Below the pieces are notes generated by a model. It worked only from the letters and a program-made list of their open reading frames with translations. It did no database searches and was not told where the DNA came from. 64,000 nt of DNA from Amycolatopsis thailandensis (GTDB lineage Bacteria; Actinomycetota; Actinomycetes; Mycobacteriales; Pseudonocardiaceae): assembly GCF_002234405.1 (NCBI RefSeq), contig NZ_NMQT01000011.1, positions 1 to 64,000 on the forward strand, written 5' to 3'. Positions 32,996 through 46,997 of this stretch are shown here, piece after piece. Position numbers and translations under genes: made by a program. Each line of letters opens with the position of its first letter. The first letter of the stretch is position 1.

Positions 32996-34264
32996 ATGGG
33001 TGAAAGGACCGGTGTGACGGTAGCGCAAGAGACTTCCCTGTTGCGGCAGCGGAATTTCCGGACGTATTTCGCCGGGCAGGCCGTGGCGATGATGGGCACG
33101 GCGGTCGTCCCGGTCGCGATGGGCCTGGTCGCCGTGGTCACTTTGCACGCGAACGGCCTGGCCGCGTCGATCGTGTCCGCGTCCTCGATGCTCCCCGCGC
33201 TCCTGCTGACCCTGCCCATCGGCGCCGTCGTGGACCGGGTCGACAAACGCAGGATCATGATGTGGGCGGACGTCGGTCAGGGCGTCGCGATCCTGGCGGT
33301 GCCGTTGCTGTGGTGGAGCGGCGCGCTGTCGATCCCGACGTTGTGCGTCACCGGGTTCGTGTCGACCGGTTTCGGGATCGTGTCCCAGGTCGCGCATCTG
33401 TCGCTGACCCCGCATCTGGTCACGAACGCGCAGCTGATCGACGCCAACGCGAAGCTGTCGCTGGCCGATTCCGCCGCCACGACCACGGGTCCGATGATCG
33501 CCGGGTTCCTCGTGGGGAGGCTCGGCGCGCCGGTGACGCTCGGCCTCGGCGTGCTGGCGAGTTTCTACAGCGCGTTCACGCTGACCCGGATCAGCTCACG
33601 GGAGCAGCGTCCGGACGGTCCCGTGGAACGCGCGACCCTGCGCAAGGACATCGCCGAGGGGCTGCGGTTCGTCGGGCGCAACGTGGTCCTGCGCGTCCTG
33701 ATGATCGTCAACTCGGTCGACAACTTCTTCATCTTTTGGATCCAGGCCGTGCTGGTGGTGTACCTGGTCGGTGCGCTGCACTGGTCTCCCGCGGCGTACG
33801 GCCTCGTCATGGGCATCGCCGGACTCGGCGGCATTCTGGGCTCACTGCTGGTGAAACGACTGCATTCGGCCTTGGGTACCGGAAAGCTGTTGGTGGCGGC
33901 GGTCTTCTTCGGCGGGCCTTGCGAAGCGGTGGTGCTGCTGCTGAGCCCCGGGCTCGCCGGCCAGGTGCTCACCTGCGCCGCGCAGTGTCTCGCGATCTTC
34001 TCCACCGTCTGTTACAACGTCACCTCGCGGACCTTGCGGCAGCACGAATCCCCGGACGGTCTGCGTTCGAGGATCACCGCCGCGCACCGCTGGGTCGGCA
34101 GCGGCCTTCGTCCGCTGGGCGCCGTGATGGGCGGCGTGTCGACGAGCGTTTTCGGCCTGTACGCGGGGATCGCGATCGGCTGCGTCGGACTGGCGATCGC
34201 GCCGGCCGTCGCCTGGTTCTCGCCGTTACGGCACACCGATCTCACGGAGGCGGGCAAATCATGA
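32996..34264 (+). CDS. MFS exporter of the EntS/MFS_3 type
   Basis: A 422-residue membrane transporter with about 11-12 hydrophobic helices. RNFRTYFAGQAVAMMGTAVVPVAMG is the typical opening of the siderophore/antibiotic exporter branch (EntS-like), and the loop 2-3 motif is GAVVDRVDKRRIMM. It probably exports the cluster product and gives self-protection. It opens operon B. GTG 33014 with AAAGGA is an alternative start six codons in. The next gene overlaps by 4 bases. Confidence 0.9.
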   Translation: MGERTGVTVAQETSLLRQRNFRTYFAGQAVAMMGTAVVPVAMGLVAVVTLHANGLAASIVSASSMLPALLLTLPIGAVVDRVDKRRIMMWADVGQGVAILAVPLLWWSGALSIPTLCVTGFVSTGFGIVSQVAHLSLTPHLVTNAQLIDANAKLSLADSAATTTGPMIAGFLVGRLGAPVTLGLGVLASFYSAFTLTRISSREQRPDGPVERATLRKDIAEGLRFVGRNVVLRVLMIVNSVDNFFIFWIQAVLVVYLVGALHWSPAAYGLVMGIAGLGGILGSLLVKRLHSALGTGKLLVAAVFFGGPCEAVVLLLSPGLAGQVLTCAAQCLAIFSTVCYNVTSRTLRQHESPDGLRSRITAAHRWVGSGLRPLGAVMGGVSTSVFGLYAGIAIGCVGLAIAPAVAWFSPLRHTDLTEAGKS

Positions 34265-35124
34265 CCGACACGACCGACGCCGGACGCGTCGCCATTCTGG
34301 GCGCCGGGGTGATGGGCCGGGGAATCGCCACCCTCGCCGCGGGACGCGGCCATCCGGTGCTTCTCGTGGACACCGATCCCGGGCAGCTGACAGGCGCCCT
34401 CGCGACCGTCCCGGATCAGCTCCGCCTCGCCCAGCTCATGGGCGCGTTGCCGCGCGACGTCACCGCGGGAACGATCGAGACGGCGACCTCGGTCGAGGGC
34501 TTGGACCGCGCGACCGTGGTCGTGGAGGCGGTCACCGAACGCATCGAGCCGAAGGCGCGGGCGCTCGCCGCGGCGTCCGAGGCGGTGCGGCCGGGCACTC
34601 TGCTGATCACCAACACCTCGGCCATCCCCGTCGACGAACTCGCCGGCTCCGTCGGCAGGCCCGAGGACCTCGTCGGTGCTCACTTCATGAACCCGCCGTA
34701 CTTCATCCGCACCGTGGAGGTCGTGCGCGGACGGCGCACCGGTGAGGCGGCGCTCGCCGCGGTGGGCGCGTTCCTGACCGCGCTCGACCGCGAGTACGTG
34801 GTGGTGGCGGACGGGCCGGGGTTCGTGATCAACCGGATCCTGCAACGGATGATCAACGAGGCCGCCCGGGTGGTCGACGAAGGCAAAGCCACGCCCGAGG
34901 CGGTCGACGCGTTGTTCACCGGCTGCCTCGGCCACACCACCGGCCCCTTGGCCACCGCCGATCTGATCGGGCTGGACAACGTCGTGGACTCGCTCACCGT
35001 GCTGGCGTCGCGTACCGACGACCCCGGCTACCGACCGAGTTCCCTTTTGCTCGACAAAGTGCGAGCAGGTCACCTCGGCCGCAAGACGGGGTCGGGATTC
35101 TTCGAGTATCGGAGCACACCGTGA
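34261..35124 (+). CDS. 3-hydroxyacyl-ACP dehydrogenase, FkbK/ZmaG-like
   Basis: 287 residues of the 3-hydroxyacyl-CoA dehydrogenase family: NAD loop VAILGAGVMGRGIATLAAGRGH at the start, VVEAVTERIEPKARAL, HFMNPPYFIRTVEVV and the C-domain NRILQRMINEAARVV. In the hydroxymalonyl-/methoxymalonyl-ACP pathways (fkbG-K, zmaD/E/G/N) this enzyme oxidises C3 of glyceryl-ACP to the aldehyde. The following three genes are exactly the other members of that set, which supports this role over fatty-acid metabolism. ATG 34261 overlaps the exporter stop. Confidence 0.88.
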   Translation: MTDTTDAGRVAILGAGVMGRGIATLAAGRGHPVLLVDTDPGQLTGALATVPDQLRLAQLMGALPRDVTAGTIETATSVEGLDRATVVVEAVTERIEPKARALAAASEAVRPGTLLITNTSAIPVDELAGSVGRPEDLVGAHFMNPPYFIRTVEVVRGRRTGEAALAAVGAFLTALDREYVVVADGPGFVINRILQRMINEAARVVDEGKATPEAVDALFTGCLGHTTGPLATADLIGLDNVVDSLTVLASRTDDPGYRPSSLLLDKVRAGHLGRKTGSGFFEYRSTP

Positions 35125-35408
35125 GCCACGCCATCGACCCTCAGACGCCCGGCACGCGACCCGCCGACCTGGCACGGCGGAGCCTGACCGGATTCCTCGA
35201 AGCGAGCACGAAGACCACCGTCGACCCGGCGCAGGACCTGTTCTCGGCAGGACTGATCTCGTCGCTGTTCGCCTTGCAACTGGTCGTCCACCTGGAACGC
35301 GAGTTCGGCGTGACGGTCGCCGGTGACGATCTGCGGCTGGACAACTTCCGCTCGGTCGACGCGATGGTCGCCTTGCTGGTGCGGCTCGGCGGGGCAAGCG
35401 ATGACTGA
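35121..35408 (+). CDS. acyl carrier protein for glyceryl/hydroxymalonyl unit, FkbJ/ZmaD-like
   Basis: 95 residues with the ACP core LFSAGLISSLFALQLVVHLEREFGV. The attachment Ser is Ser48, preceded by Ser in place of the usual Asp. This form (xSLFAxQLV) is typical of the glyceryl-ACP carriers of methoxymalonyl and hydroxymalonyl pathways. It overlaps its neighbours on both sides and would carry the glyceryl group through both oxidations. Confidence 0.88.
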   Translation: MSHAIDPQTPGTRPADLARRSLTGFLEASTKTTVDPAQDLFSAGLISSLFALQLVVHLEREFGVTVAGDDLRLDNFRSVDAMVALLVRLGGASDD

Positions 35409-36522
35409 GGCGGTGGACGCGCGGTGGACGGCCGCCCGTGAGCTGGCCGCCGCTCTCGTCGGGGATTCGGCGGGAGACTGGGACGTCGAGGGGAAGCTCC
35501 CGGCCGACGTGCTGCTCCGGATGGGAGCCGAGGGCGTCCTCTGCCCGCAAGTGCCCCAGGAGTACGGCGGACTGGGCATGGACAGCCTGAACTGCGGCGA
35601 ACTCACGGCGGAGGTGGGCAGCCGGTGTTCGTCCTTGCGCAGTGTCATGACCTCCCAGGGCATCGCGGCGTGGTGCGTCGCCCGGCTGGGCGATGACGCG
35701 CAGCGAGCCGAATGGCTGCCGCGGCTCACCTCGGGTGCCTTGGCCTGTGTGGCGTTCAGCGAGCCGGACGCGGGCAGCGACCTGTCCGCGATGACCACCC
35801 GGATCCGGCCCGACGGGGACGACGTGGTCATCGAGGGCGAGAAGGTCTGGACCACTGCCGCGGCGTACGCGGATCTGATCCTGGTGTTCGGCCGCTACGC
35901 CGACGGTGCCGCCGCGGTGGTCGTGCCGTCCCACACGCCCGGAGTGCGGACCGAGCGGCGGCCCGACCCACTGGGCTGCCGGGCCGCCGGTCATGCCGAC
36001 ATCCGGCTGGACTCCGTCCGGCTGCCGCGCGGCAGCGTGCTCGGCGGGGCGGGGCAGCCGCTGGGGATGCTGGTCACCTCGGCGCTGACCTACGGCAGGC
36101 TCTCCGTCGCATGGGGCTGCGTGGGCATCCTGCGGGCGTGCCTCGCCGCCGCGTGCCGGCACGCGGCGACCAGACGTCAGTTCGGCAAACCCCTTGCCGG
36201 GCATCAGCTCGTCGCCCGTCACCTGGCCGACCTCATGGTGGACGAACAGGTGGCGACCCTGATCTGCCGTCAAGCCAGCGGGCACTGGGACGAGCGCACC
36301 CCGGACCTGGTCACATCGGCGGTGCTCGCCAAGCACGTGGCCGCGCGCCGTGCCGCCGACGGCGCGGCGCGGGCGACGCAGGTGCTGGCCTCGGCCGGCG
36401 CGCGGGACGGCTCGGTGGTGGCCAGGGCGTACCGCGACGCGAAGCTGATGGAGATCATCGAAGGAAGCAACGAGATCTGTGAACTCATCCTGGCCGAGCA
36501 GGCGGTGACGGCATGGGCGTGA
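35401..36522 (+). CDS. acyl-CoA dehydrogenase-family oxidase, FkbI/ZmaE-like
   Basis: A 373-residue flavoprotein with acyl-CoA dehydrogenase motifs: VCQPQ-like loop VLCPQVPQEYGGLGMD, FSEPDAGSDLSAM, TYGRLSVAWGCVGI and RRQFGKPLAGHQLVARHLADL, ending with the catalytic-end motif IIEGSNEICELILAE. In the pathway it converts the C3 aldehyde of the ACP-bound intermediate to the carboxylate, giving (2-hydroxy)malonyl-ACP. ATG 35401 overlaps the ACP stop by 8 bases. Confidence 0.88.
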   Translation: MTEAVDARWTAARELAAALVGDSAGDWDVEGKLPADVLLRMGAEGVLCPQVPQEYGGLGMDSLNCGELTAEVGSRCSSLRSVMTSQGIAAWCVARLGDDAQRAEWLPRLTSGALACVAFSEPDAGSDLSAMTTRIRPDGDDVVIEGEKVWTTAAAYADLILVFGRYADGAAAVVVPSHTPGVRTERRPDPLGCRAAGHADIRLDSVRLPRGSVLGGAGQPLGMLVTSALTYGRLSVAWGCVGILRACLAAACRHAATRRQFGKPLAGHQLVARHLADLMVDEQVATLICRQASGHWDERTPDLVTSAVLAKHVAARRAADGAARATQVLASAGARDGSVVARAYRDAKLMEIIEGSNEICELILAEQAVTAWA

Positions 36523-37637
36523 GCACGGTGAAGTGCCTGGTCTGGGACCTCGATCAGACACTGTGGCAAGGGATTCTCCTCGAAGCGGGGGAGATCCGGC
36601 TGTCCGGGGAGATCCGTGACGTCATCGTCGGACTGGACGCCAGGGGCATCCTGAACTCCATCGCCAGCCGCAACGATCACGAGCACGCCTGGCCGCGGCT
36701 GGAGGAGCTGGGTATCGCGGAGTACTTCGTGGCGCCGAAGATCGGCTGGGGACGCAAATCCGACTCGGTACGCGCGATCGCGGACGAACTCGGCTTCGCC
36801 CACGAGACGTTGGCGTTCATCGACGATCAGCCCGCCGAACGGGCCGAGGTGCGCTTCCACCTGCCCGACGTCCGGCTGTACGCGGCGGAAGAGGCCGAAA
36901 CCCTCCTCGACCGGCCGGAGTTCACCCCGGCGTCGGTGACCGCGGACTCGCGGCAGCGGCGGCGGATGTATCAGGCGAACGTCCGGCGCGACGCCGGGCG
37001 GGCCGCGTTCCAGGGACCGGACGAGCAGTTCCTGCGCTCGCTGGACATGGTGCTGCGCGTCGACCGGGCCGGAGAGCGGGAGCTGGCGCGGGTGGCGGAG
37101 CTGACCCTGCGGACGAGCCAGATGAACGCCACGGGCGTGCACTATCCGGACGAGGTCCTGCGCGGGCTGGTCGACGATCCCGGTCACGAAGTCCTCGTCG
37201 CGACACTCACGGATCGCTTCGGCTCACACGGCGCGATCGGCGTACTCCTGCTGGAGAAGTCCGAACGCGTGTGGCGGCTCAAATTGCTGGCGACTTCGTG
37301 CCGGGTCGTCTCCTTCGGCGTAGGCGCGGTGATCCTGCGCTGGCTCGCCGACCAGACCGCCGCCGCCGGTGTGCACCTCGTCGCGGATTTCCGCGCCACG
37401 GACCGCAATCGCGTGATGGAGATCGCCTATCGGTTCGCGGGCTTCGCCGAGGACGGCTGCCCGTGTCACGCGGATCTGCGTTCGGAAGACGAAGCGGCCG
37501 TCATGTTCCATCTGGTGCCTTCGCGGCAGCAGCCACCGCCCACGATGCGGGTCGTCGCGCCGCGACTGGCCGTCGCCACCGGCGCGCCGGTGGACTGGGA
37601 ACCGTTGCCGGGCAACCGGATGGGGGAGGAATCGTGA
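36513..37637 (+). CDS. fkbH: FkbH-like glyceryl transferase/phosphatase
   Basis: 374 residues. The N-terminal HAD domain has DLDQTLWQGILLE with Asp12 and Asp14, and FIDDQPAERAEV. The C-terminal GNAT-like domain has the SCRVVSFGVG Cys motif near residue 265. FkbH-type enzymes take D-1,3-bisphosphoglycerate, dephosphorylate it and load glyceryl onto the dedicated ACP. It completes the K-J-I-H set. No O-methyltransferase (FkbG) is present, so the end product should be hydroxymalonyl-ACP rather than methoxymalonyl-ACP. Confidence 0.92.
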   Translation: MGVSTVKCLVWDLDQTLWQGILLEAGEIRLSGEIRDVIVGLDARGILNSIASRNDHEHAWPRLEELGIAEYFVAPKIGWGRKSDSVRAIADELGFAHETLAFIDDQPAERAEVRFHLPDVRLYAAEEAETLLDRPEFTPASVTADSRQRRRMYQANVRRDAGRAAFQGPDEQFLRSLDMVLRVDRAGERELARVAELTLRTSQMNATGVHYPDEVLRGLVDDPGHEVLVATLTDRFGSHGAIGVLLLEKSERVWRLKLLATSCRVVSFGVGAVILRWLADQTAAAGVHLVADFRATDRNRVMEIAYRFAGFAEDGCPCHADLRSEDEAAVMFHLVPSRQQPPPTMRVVAPRLAVATGAPVDWEPLPGNRMGEES

Positions 37638-38417
37638 TGAGCGCGCGGTCGTCGATCGAGCAGGTGGCCGGAGGCGCACGGGCGAACGTGCTCTCGGTCA
37701 GCTTCACCGGGGTCGAACTCGGGCGTGACCTCGATTCCTTACTGGCCAAGGAAACCAGAGGCTTCGCGCTGCACCGGATCGACCCGCTCGGTGACCTGAC
37801 CGCCGCGTCCGGATACGTGTCGCTGCCCGCGATGGCGCGCGGTTACGCCGAGCAGGCGGCCGGGCTCGCACCGATCGCGGTGATCGGCTACTGCACCGCC
37901 GCGACGCTGACCCTCGCCCTCGCGGAGGAGCTGGCCGCGGCCGGTGACCGGGCCCCGCTCGTCGTCCTGCTGGACCCGCTCCGGCCGACGCCCGCGAGTG
38001 TTGCCCGGTCGTTCGAAGATCGGCGGAGAGCCTTCGGCCGCACGGAACCGCCGGTGGCAGACGTCGACTGTCAGGGCGACCCAGGGACCGCGCTGCGCGG
38101 CATGGCGTCGCAGCTGGCTCTGGACGCGACCGCGTTCGCCGCCGACAACGAAATGGACGCCGAGGACGCGGACGCCATCACCACCGAACTGGTCGCCAGA
38201 TACCGAGCCTGGCTCGGTTTCCTGCTCGCCACCGCACACCACGCGCCCGCCGGGGACGCGCTCGCGGTGCGGTGCCTGATGTCGCGGGACCGCGAGATCC
38301 CCGCCGCGCTGGTCGATCCGCTTTCGGTCCGGCGGCTCGCGCTGTCCGCCGAAGAACTCCCGGGCGCGGACGCCGTGCGCGAGCTGGTGTTCGAGATGAT
38401 CGAGGCGGGGGCGAGCC

Positions 38418-38425
<8 letters not shown>
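37637..38425 (+). CDS. thioesterase-like protein with Cys nucleophile position
   Basis: 262 residues with an alpha/beta-hydrolase (type II TE-like) layout: LSVSFTGVELG opening, then VIGYCTAATLTLALAEELA, where the nucleophile elbow has Cys86 instead of Ser and Ala instead of the last Gly, and VVLLDPLRPT with Asp113. I cannot find the C-terminal catalytic His: the end reads LSVRRLALSAEELPG. Cys TEs can favour acyl transfer over hydrolysis, so it may move an acyl unit (for example hydroxymalonyl) between carriers; a dead structural homologue is also possible. ATG 37637 has GGGGGAGG seven bases upstream. Confidence 0.72.
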
Positions 38426-43264
<4,839 letters not shown>

Positions 43265-43268
<4 letters not shown>

Positions 43269-44380
43269 TCCCGCCGCGCAGCACGGTCGAGGTCGACCTC
43301 GGCGCGATCACCTCGAATCTCGCCGCGGCCAAGGAACTGGTGTCCGGGGCCGACGTGATGGCCGTGGTGAAATGCGACGCCTACGGACATGGCGCCACGG
43401 CGGTCACCCAGGCGCTCGACTCCGCCGGTGTCGCGTGCTTCGGTGTCGCGTTCCTGGAGGAGGCGCTGCCGCTGCGAGCGGTCGCGCCCGAGACGCCGAT
43501 CCTCGTCTTCACCGAGCCGGCGCCAGGGGAGGAGATCGCGGCGATCGAGGCCGGGCTGACGCCGACCATCGCCAGCCCCGACGGCGTCGCCAGGCTGGCC
43601 GCGGCGGCGCACTCCGCGCCGCTGGACGTGCACCTGAAGATCGACACCGGACTCCACCGGCTGGGTGTCGCCCCCGAGCACGCGGTCGCGATGGCGCTGC
43701 GGGCCGAGAGCATGGGCCTGCGCGTGACCGGGGTGTGGACGCATTTCGCCACCGCGGACGACCCGGGCGACCCACAGCTCGGCGTTCAGCGGGAGCTGTT
43801 CGCCGCCACGGTCGAGCGGCTGCGCGCGGCCGGTGTCGAACCCCGGCAGGTGCACGCCGCCAACAGTTCCGCCGCTTTGGGTGACACCGGGACGCACTTC
43901 ACCATGGTGCGGCTGGGCGCGGTGCTGTACGGGCTGCGTCCCGGTCCGTCGGTGCCCGGGCTCGCCGGGTTCCGTCCGGCTATGTCGTGGCGCAGCGGCG
44001 TCGTCGCCACCCAGCGGGTGGGGGAGGGCGAACGGGTCGGCTACGGATTGCGCTACCGGCTCGAGACGGAGTCGACGCTCGCCGTGGTGCCGGTGGGTTT
44101 CGGCGACGGCCTTCCCCGGCTCGCGGGCAATCGAGGGCGGGTGATCGTGCACGGCAGCCGCAGGCCGATCGCCGGTGCCGTGGGCATGAGCCACGTCATC
44201 GTGGACTGTGGCGACACCACCGTGCGGGTCGGGGACGAGGTGATCCTCCTCGGCAGGGACGACGCCGGAACCGAAATCACCGCGGAGGAGATCGCTCAAT
44301 GGTCGGGCACCTCCGTTTACGAGGCTGTCACGAGGATCGCCCCCGGGCTGCCCCGTCGCTATCCGGCCGGGCGTCGTTGA
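43265..44380 (+). CDS. alr: alanine racemase within the NRPS operon
   Basis: 371 residues of fold-type III PLP racemase. The PLP lysine is in VVKCDAYGHG (usual form VKANAYGHG, so the Ala-Asn is Cys-Asp here), substrate-side motifs are KIDTGLHRLG and THFATADDPGD, and the C-domain catalytic Tyr is in ERVGYGLRYR with VGFGDGLPRL. GTG 43265 overlaps the NRPS stop, so it is the last gene of operon B. It could supply D-Ala or D-Ser to the pathway or replace a housekeeping Alr inhibited by the product. Its 3' end overlaps the convergent HxlR gene by 53 bases. Confidence 0.9.
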
Positions 44381-44759
44381 TCGCGTTGATCCGGTCGATC
44401 TCGGCCATGTGCCGTTCCGCCCATGCCCGGACCGCCGCGAGCGGGATCTCCAGCGACAGGCCCAATTCGGTGAGCCGGTAGTGCACCCGTGGCGGCACCG
44501 TCGGCTCCACTCTGCGCGTGACCAGACCGTCACGGGTCAGGCTGTGGAGGGTCACCGACAGCATTTTCTGCGAGACACCGGGCATCCGCCGCCGCAACTC
44601 GGCGAACCGCACCTCTTGCGGCGCGGCGTCGGCGAGCACCTTGATGGCCATCGACGTCCATTTCGTGCCGATGCGGTCCAGCAGTTGGCGGGTCGGGCAC
44701 GTCGGGGAGAACAGATCACCTCGTGCGGCGCCGGTCGCACGAGCCGTTCGAGTGGTCAC
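44328..44759 (-). CDS. HxlR-family transcriptional regulator
   Basis: 143 residues of the HxlR winged-helix family: SPTCPTRQLLDRIGTKWTSMAIKVLADA, RFAELRRRMPGVSQKMLSVTLHSLTRDGLVTR and the wing VPPRVHYRLTELG. Unlike many HxlR proteins, the N-terminal Cys (in CPTRQ) is the only one, which may allow thiol-based sensing. I start at GTG 44759. It is divergent from an alpha/beta-hydrolase gene with a long dyad between them, its likely operator. Confidence 0.88.
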   Translation of the reverse strand: MTTRTARATGAARGDLFSPTCPTRQLLDRIGTKWTSMAIKVLADAAPQEVRFAELRRRMPGVSQKMLSVTLHSLTRDGLVTRRVEPTVPPRVHYRLTELGLSLEIPLAAVRAWAERHMAEIDRINAINDARPDSDGAARGRSS

Positions 44760-44808
44760 CTGGACCTCACCACCTGTCGGCAAGGTGCCGTCTTGGCAGC
44801 ACCGTCGG

Positions 44809-44833
44809 GGTTACCTACCGTTTCATGGTAACC
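44809..44833. promoter_or_regulatory. candidate HxlR operator GGTTACC-N11-GGTAACC
   Basis: A perfect 7-bp inverted repeat with an 11-base spacer, in the 99-base gap between the divergent regulator and hydrolase genes. Its GTTAC half-sites resemble known HxlR/YodB-type sites in form. It lies just before the hydrolase ribosome binding site at 44848. Confidence 0.55.
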
Positions 44834-44858
44834 GATGGTGACCACCTGGAGGACTCTC

Positions 44859-45710
44859 TTGCCCGATGTACCCGACCGTCCGCTCACGCTGAGGCGGATC
44901 GCGACCAACGGCATCCACGTGACTGTGGCGACGGCAGGCACGGGCTCGCCGGTCGTGCTGCTGCACGGTTTTCCGCACACCTGGCAGCTCTGGCGCGAGG
45001 TCATCGGCCCGCTGGCCACGCGCCACCGGGTGATCGCCCCGGACTTGCGCGGGCTCGGGGCCAGTAGCCGTGCCGCCGACGGTTACGACGCGGGCACCCT
45101 GGCCGCAGACGTCGCCGGGATCCTCGACGCCATGGGCGAATCCAGCGCGGCCGTGGTCGCCATCGACGCCGCCGTGCCCGCCGCCGTCTTGCTCGCGCTA
45201 CGGCAACCGGACCGGGTGCATCGACTCGTGGTCATGGAATCGCTGCTGGGGACGCTGCCCGGCGCCGAGGACTTCCTCGCCGCCGGCCCACCCTGGTGGT
45301 TCGGATTCCACGCCGTCCCCGGTCTCGCCGAAACTGTCCTGATCGGCCACGAGGCGCAGTACATCGACTGGTTCCTGCACATGGGCACCCTCGGCCGCGG
45401 CGTGCCCGCGGAGGTCCGCAAGGCGTTCATCGACGCCTACACCGGATCCGACGCGCTGCGCTGCGCTTTTTCCTACTACCGCGCCCTGCCCGCCAGCGCC
45501 CGTCAGATCCGCGACGCCGTGGCGCGCGGCGGGCTCGTCATGCCCACCCTGGCGATCGGCGCCCACCCGGTCGGCAACGCCCTGGAACGACAGTTGCGTC
45601 CTGTGGCCGCCGACCTCACCGGACACCTCATCCCCGATTGCGGCCACATCATCCCGCTCGACCGGCCGAAGGAACTGCTCGACCTGCTGATGCCCTTCAC
45701 CGCGGTATGA
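44859..45710 (+). CDS. alpha/beta hydrolase, Asp-nucleophile type
   Basis: About 283 residues. Oxyanion motif LLHGFPHTWQLWREV, DLRGLGASSRAADGYD, and an elbow AVVAIDAAVPAA in which Asp takes the nucleophile place as in epoxide hydrolases, although the flanking Gly residues are replaced by Ala. The late His is in PDCGHIIPLDRP. The frame begins at 44835, but TTG 44859 has GGAGG at 44848-44852 and is the better start. It is divergent from HxlR, which probably controls it. Confidence 0.8.
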   Translation: MPDVPDRPLTLRRIATNGIHVTVATAGTGSPVVLLHGFPHTWQLWREVIGPLATRHRVIAPDLRGLGASSRAADGYDAGTLAADVAGILDAMGESSAAVVAIDAAVPAAVLLALRQPDRVHRLVVMESLLGTLPGAEDFLAAGPPWWFGFHAVPGLAETVLIGHEAQYIDWFLHMGTLGRGVPAEVRKAFIDAYTGSDALRCAFSYYRALPASARQIRDAVARGGLVMPTLAIGAHPVGNALERQLRPVAADLTGHLIPDCGHIIPLDRPKELLDLLMPFTAV

Positions 45711-45732
45711 CGGTCCGGGACCGAGCAGCGGA

Positions 45733-45756
45733 GGCCGCGCCCCGTCGGACGCGGCC
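45733..45756. terminator. hairpin between convergent genes
   Basis: GGCCGCG (45733-45739) pairs with CGCGGCC (45750-45756) around a 10-nt loop, between the hydrolase stop and the convergent secreted-protein stop; it can serve both. Confidence 0.55.
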
Positions 45757-45784
45757 CCCGCCGGTGTTCGCGATGGTGTGCCGC

Positions 45785-46327
45785 TCAGCAGGAAACCCGG
45801 GAAACGGGGCTGAAGAACGTCTGGTCGATCATCTTCGGCTCGCCGGTCTTGAAGACGACCACCACACGCAGCGCGGTGTAGAGGTTGCCGCTGGCACACG
45901 GCCGCTTGATCTGCTCGCCGCCGCCCAATGTCCCGAAATTGAACTGGTCCGAGGTGTTGCCCAGCGGGGCGGCTTGGCCAATCCGGAAGATCGCGACGAA
46001 GCCGGCGATGCCTGTGACTTCCTGGTCGCAGTTGACCGAATAGCTGGCGGCCACCTCGGAGGCGCCTGCCTTGACCGGCGCCGTGTAGTTCACCGTGCAG
46101 GTCGTGGCCGCGACGCCCGCCGTGCCCTTCGTGGTTCTTTGGGATATCACCTGTTTCGTGGCGTTGGACCCGAGGGCCGCACGGCTGTCCGCCTTCAGGA
46201 CGGCATCGGTGTCGACACGTGGCACCGCGGCCGAAGCCGTGCCTGCCGTGATCACGGCCATCGCGAGTAACGCTCCCAACAAGGCCAGGACGTGTCGGAA
46301 CATCCTGGCGGGCTGACTCTTTTTCAT
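45785..46327 (-). CDS. secreted protein of unknown function
   Basis: 180 residues. A Sec signal peptide (MKKSQPARMFRHVLALLGALLAMAVITAGTASA) precedes a ~145-residue mature domain with four or five cysteines (TTCTVNY, SVNCDQ, KRPCASG, SRVSC) that probably form disulfides. The GGGAGG site lies directly upstream of ATG 46327. No family is recognised. It stands alone. Confidence 0.75.
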   Translation of the reverse strand: MKKSQPARMFRHVLALLGALLAMAVITAGTASAAVPRVDTDAVLKADSRAALGSNATKQVISQRTTKGTAGVAATTCTVNYTAPVKAGASEVAASYSVNCDQEVTGIAGFVAIFRIGQAAPLGNTSDQFNFGTLGGGEQIKRPCASGNLYTALRVVVVFKTGEPKMIDQTFFSPVSRVSC

Positions 46328-46487
46328 GGAACTGCCTCCCTCGCTTTCGCCTTCACGGCAAGCCTGCCGTTCCGCGAACGACCGTGTCGTCGTCACATCT
46401 CACGAATCGTCGCCCGCCGAGGCCCGGTGATTTGTCACCGCTCACGAACGCCGAAGGACGCGGCAGTTTTTCCGCGCCGTGGGCTTT

Positions 46488-46802
46488 TCAGTCGAAGTCG
46501 GCGTCGCCATCGCCGTTGTCTTCGAAGCCACTTTCGCGGCCGGCGCGCCCGCCGTCGTCGTGCGGTGCTTCGGGGAATCCGGCGATCGAGGCACCCACGG
46601 TCGTCAGCCCCAGGACGCTGTAGACCAGCCCGACCAGTACGCGGGTGACGTCGGAGGTCGGCTCGCCCGCGCCGTTCACGACGGCGATGTCGCCTGTCAC
46701 TGTCAACACGGCCAAAATTGTCAGACCGACCCCGAACAGGGACCCGGCCACGCGGCCCATCAGTCCCCAGAAGCTCAGAGCGGGCTTCTGTCCCTTGGAC
46801 AT
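46488..46802 (-). CDS. small two-helix membrane protein
   Basis: 104 residues. Two transmembrane helices at about 17-40 (GRVAGSLFGVGLTILAVL) and 58-76 (VLVGLVYSVLGLTTVGASIAG), a short extracytoplasmic loop and an acidic C-terminal tail (GFEDNGDGDADFD). Function unknown. Codon usage is consistent with a real gene; the start is ATG 46802. Confidence 0.6.
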   Translation of the reverse strand: MSKGQKPALSFWGLMGRVAGSLFGVGLTILAVLTVTGDIAVVNGAGEPTSDVTRVLVGLVYSVLGLTTVGASIAGFPEAPHDDGGRAGRESGFEDNGDGDADFD

Positions 46803-46997
46803 GGCGACAACGCTACGTCGACTCCAGCGCCTGGTGCACCGCTGACCGGAGGCCGAAACCCGGCAGCGGGAGGTAGCCGGTGAAGGAGGATCAGTCATAC
46901 CGCACTGCGGGAGTGGGAAGAAGAAACCGCCCGGCGGCGAAGTGGTGGTGAAAGCTGACCGTCGACGGGAAAGGACCCACATGTCAGAGGCGGACAC

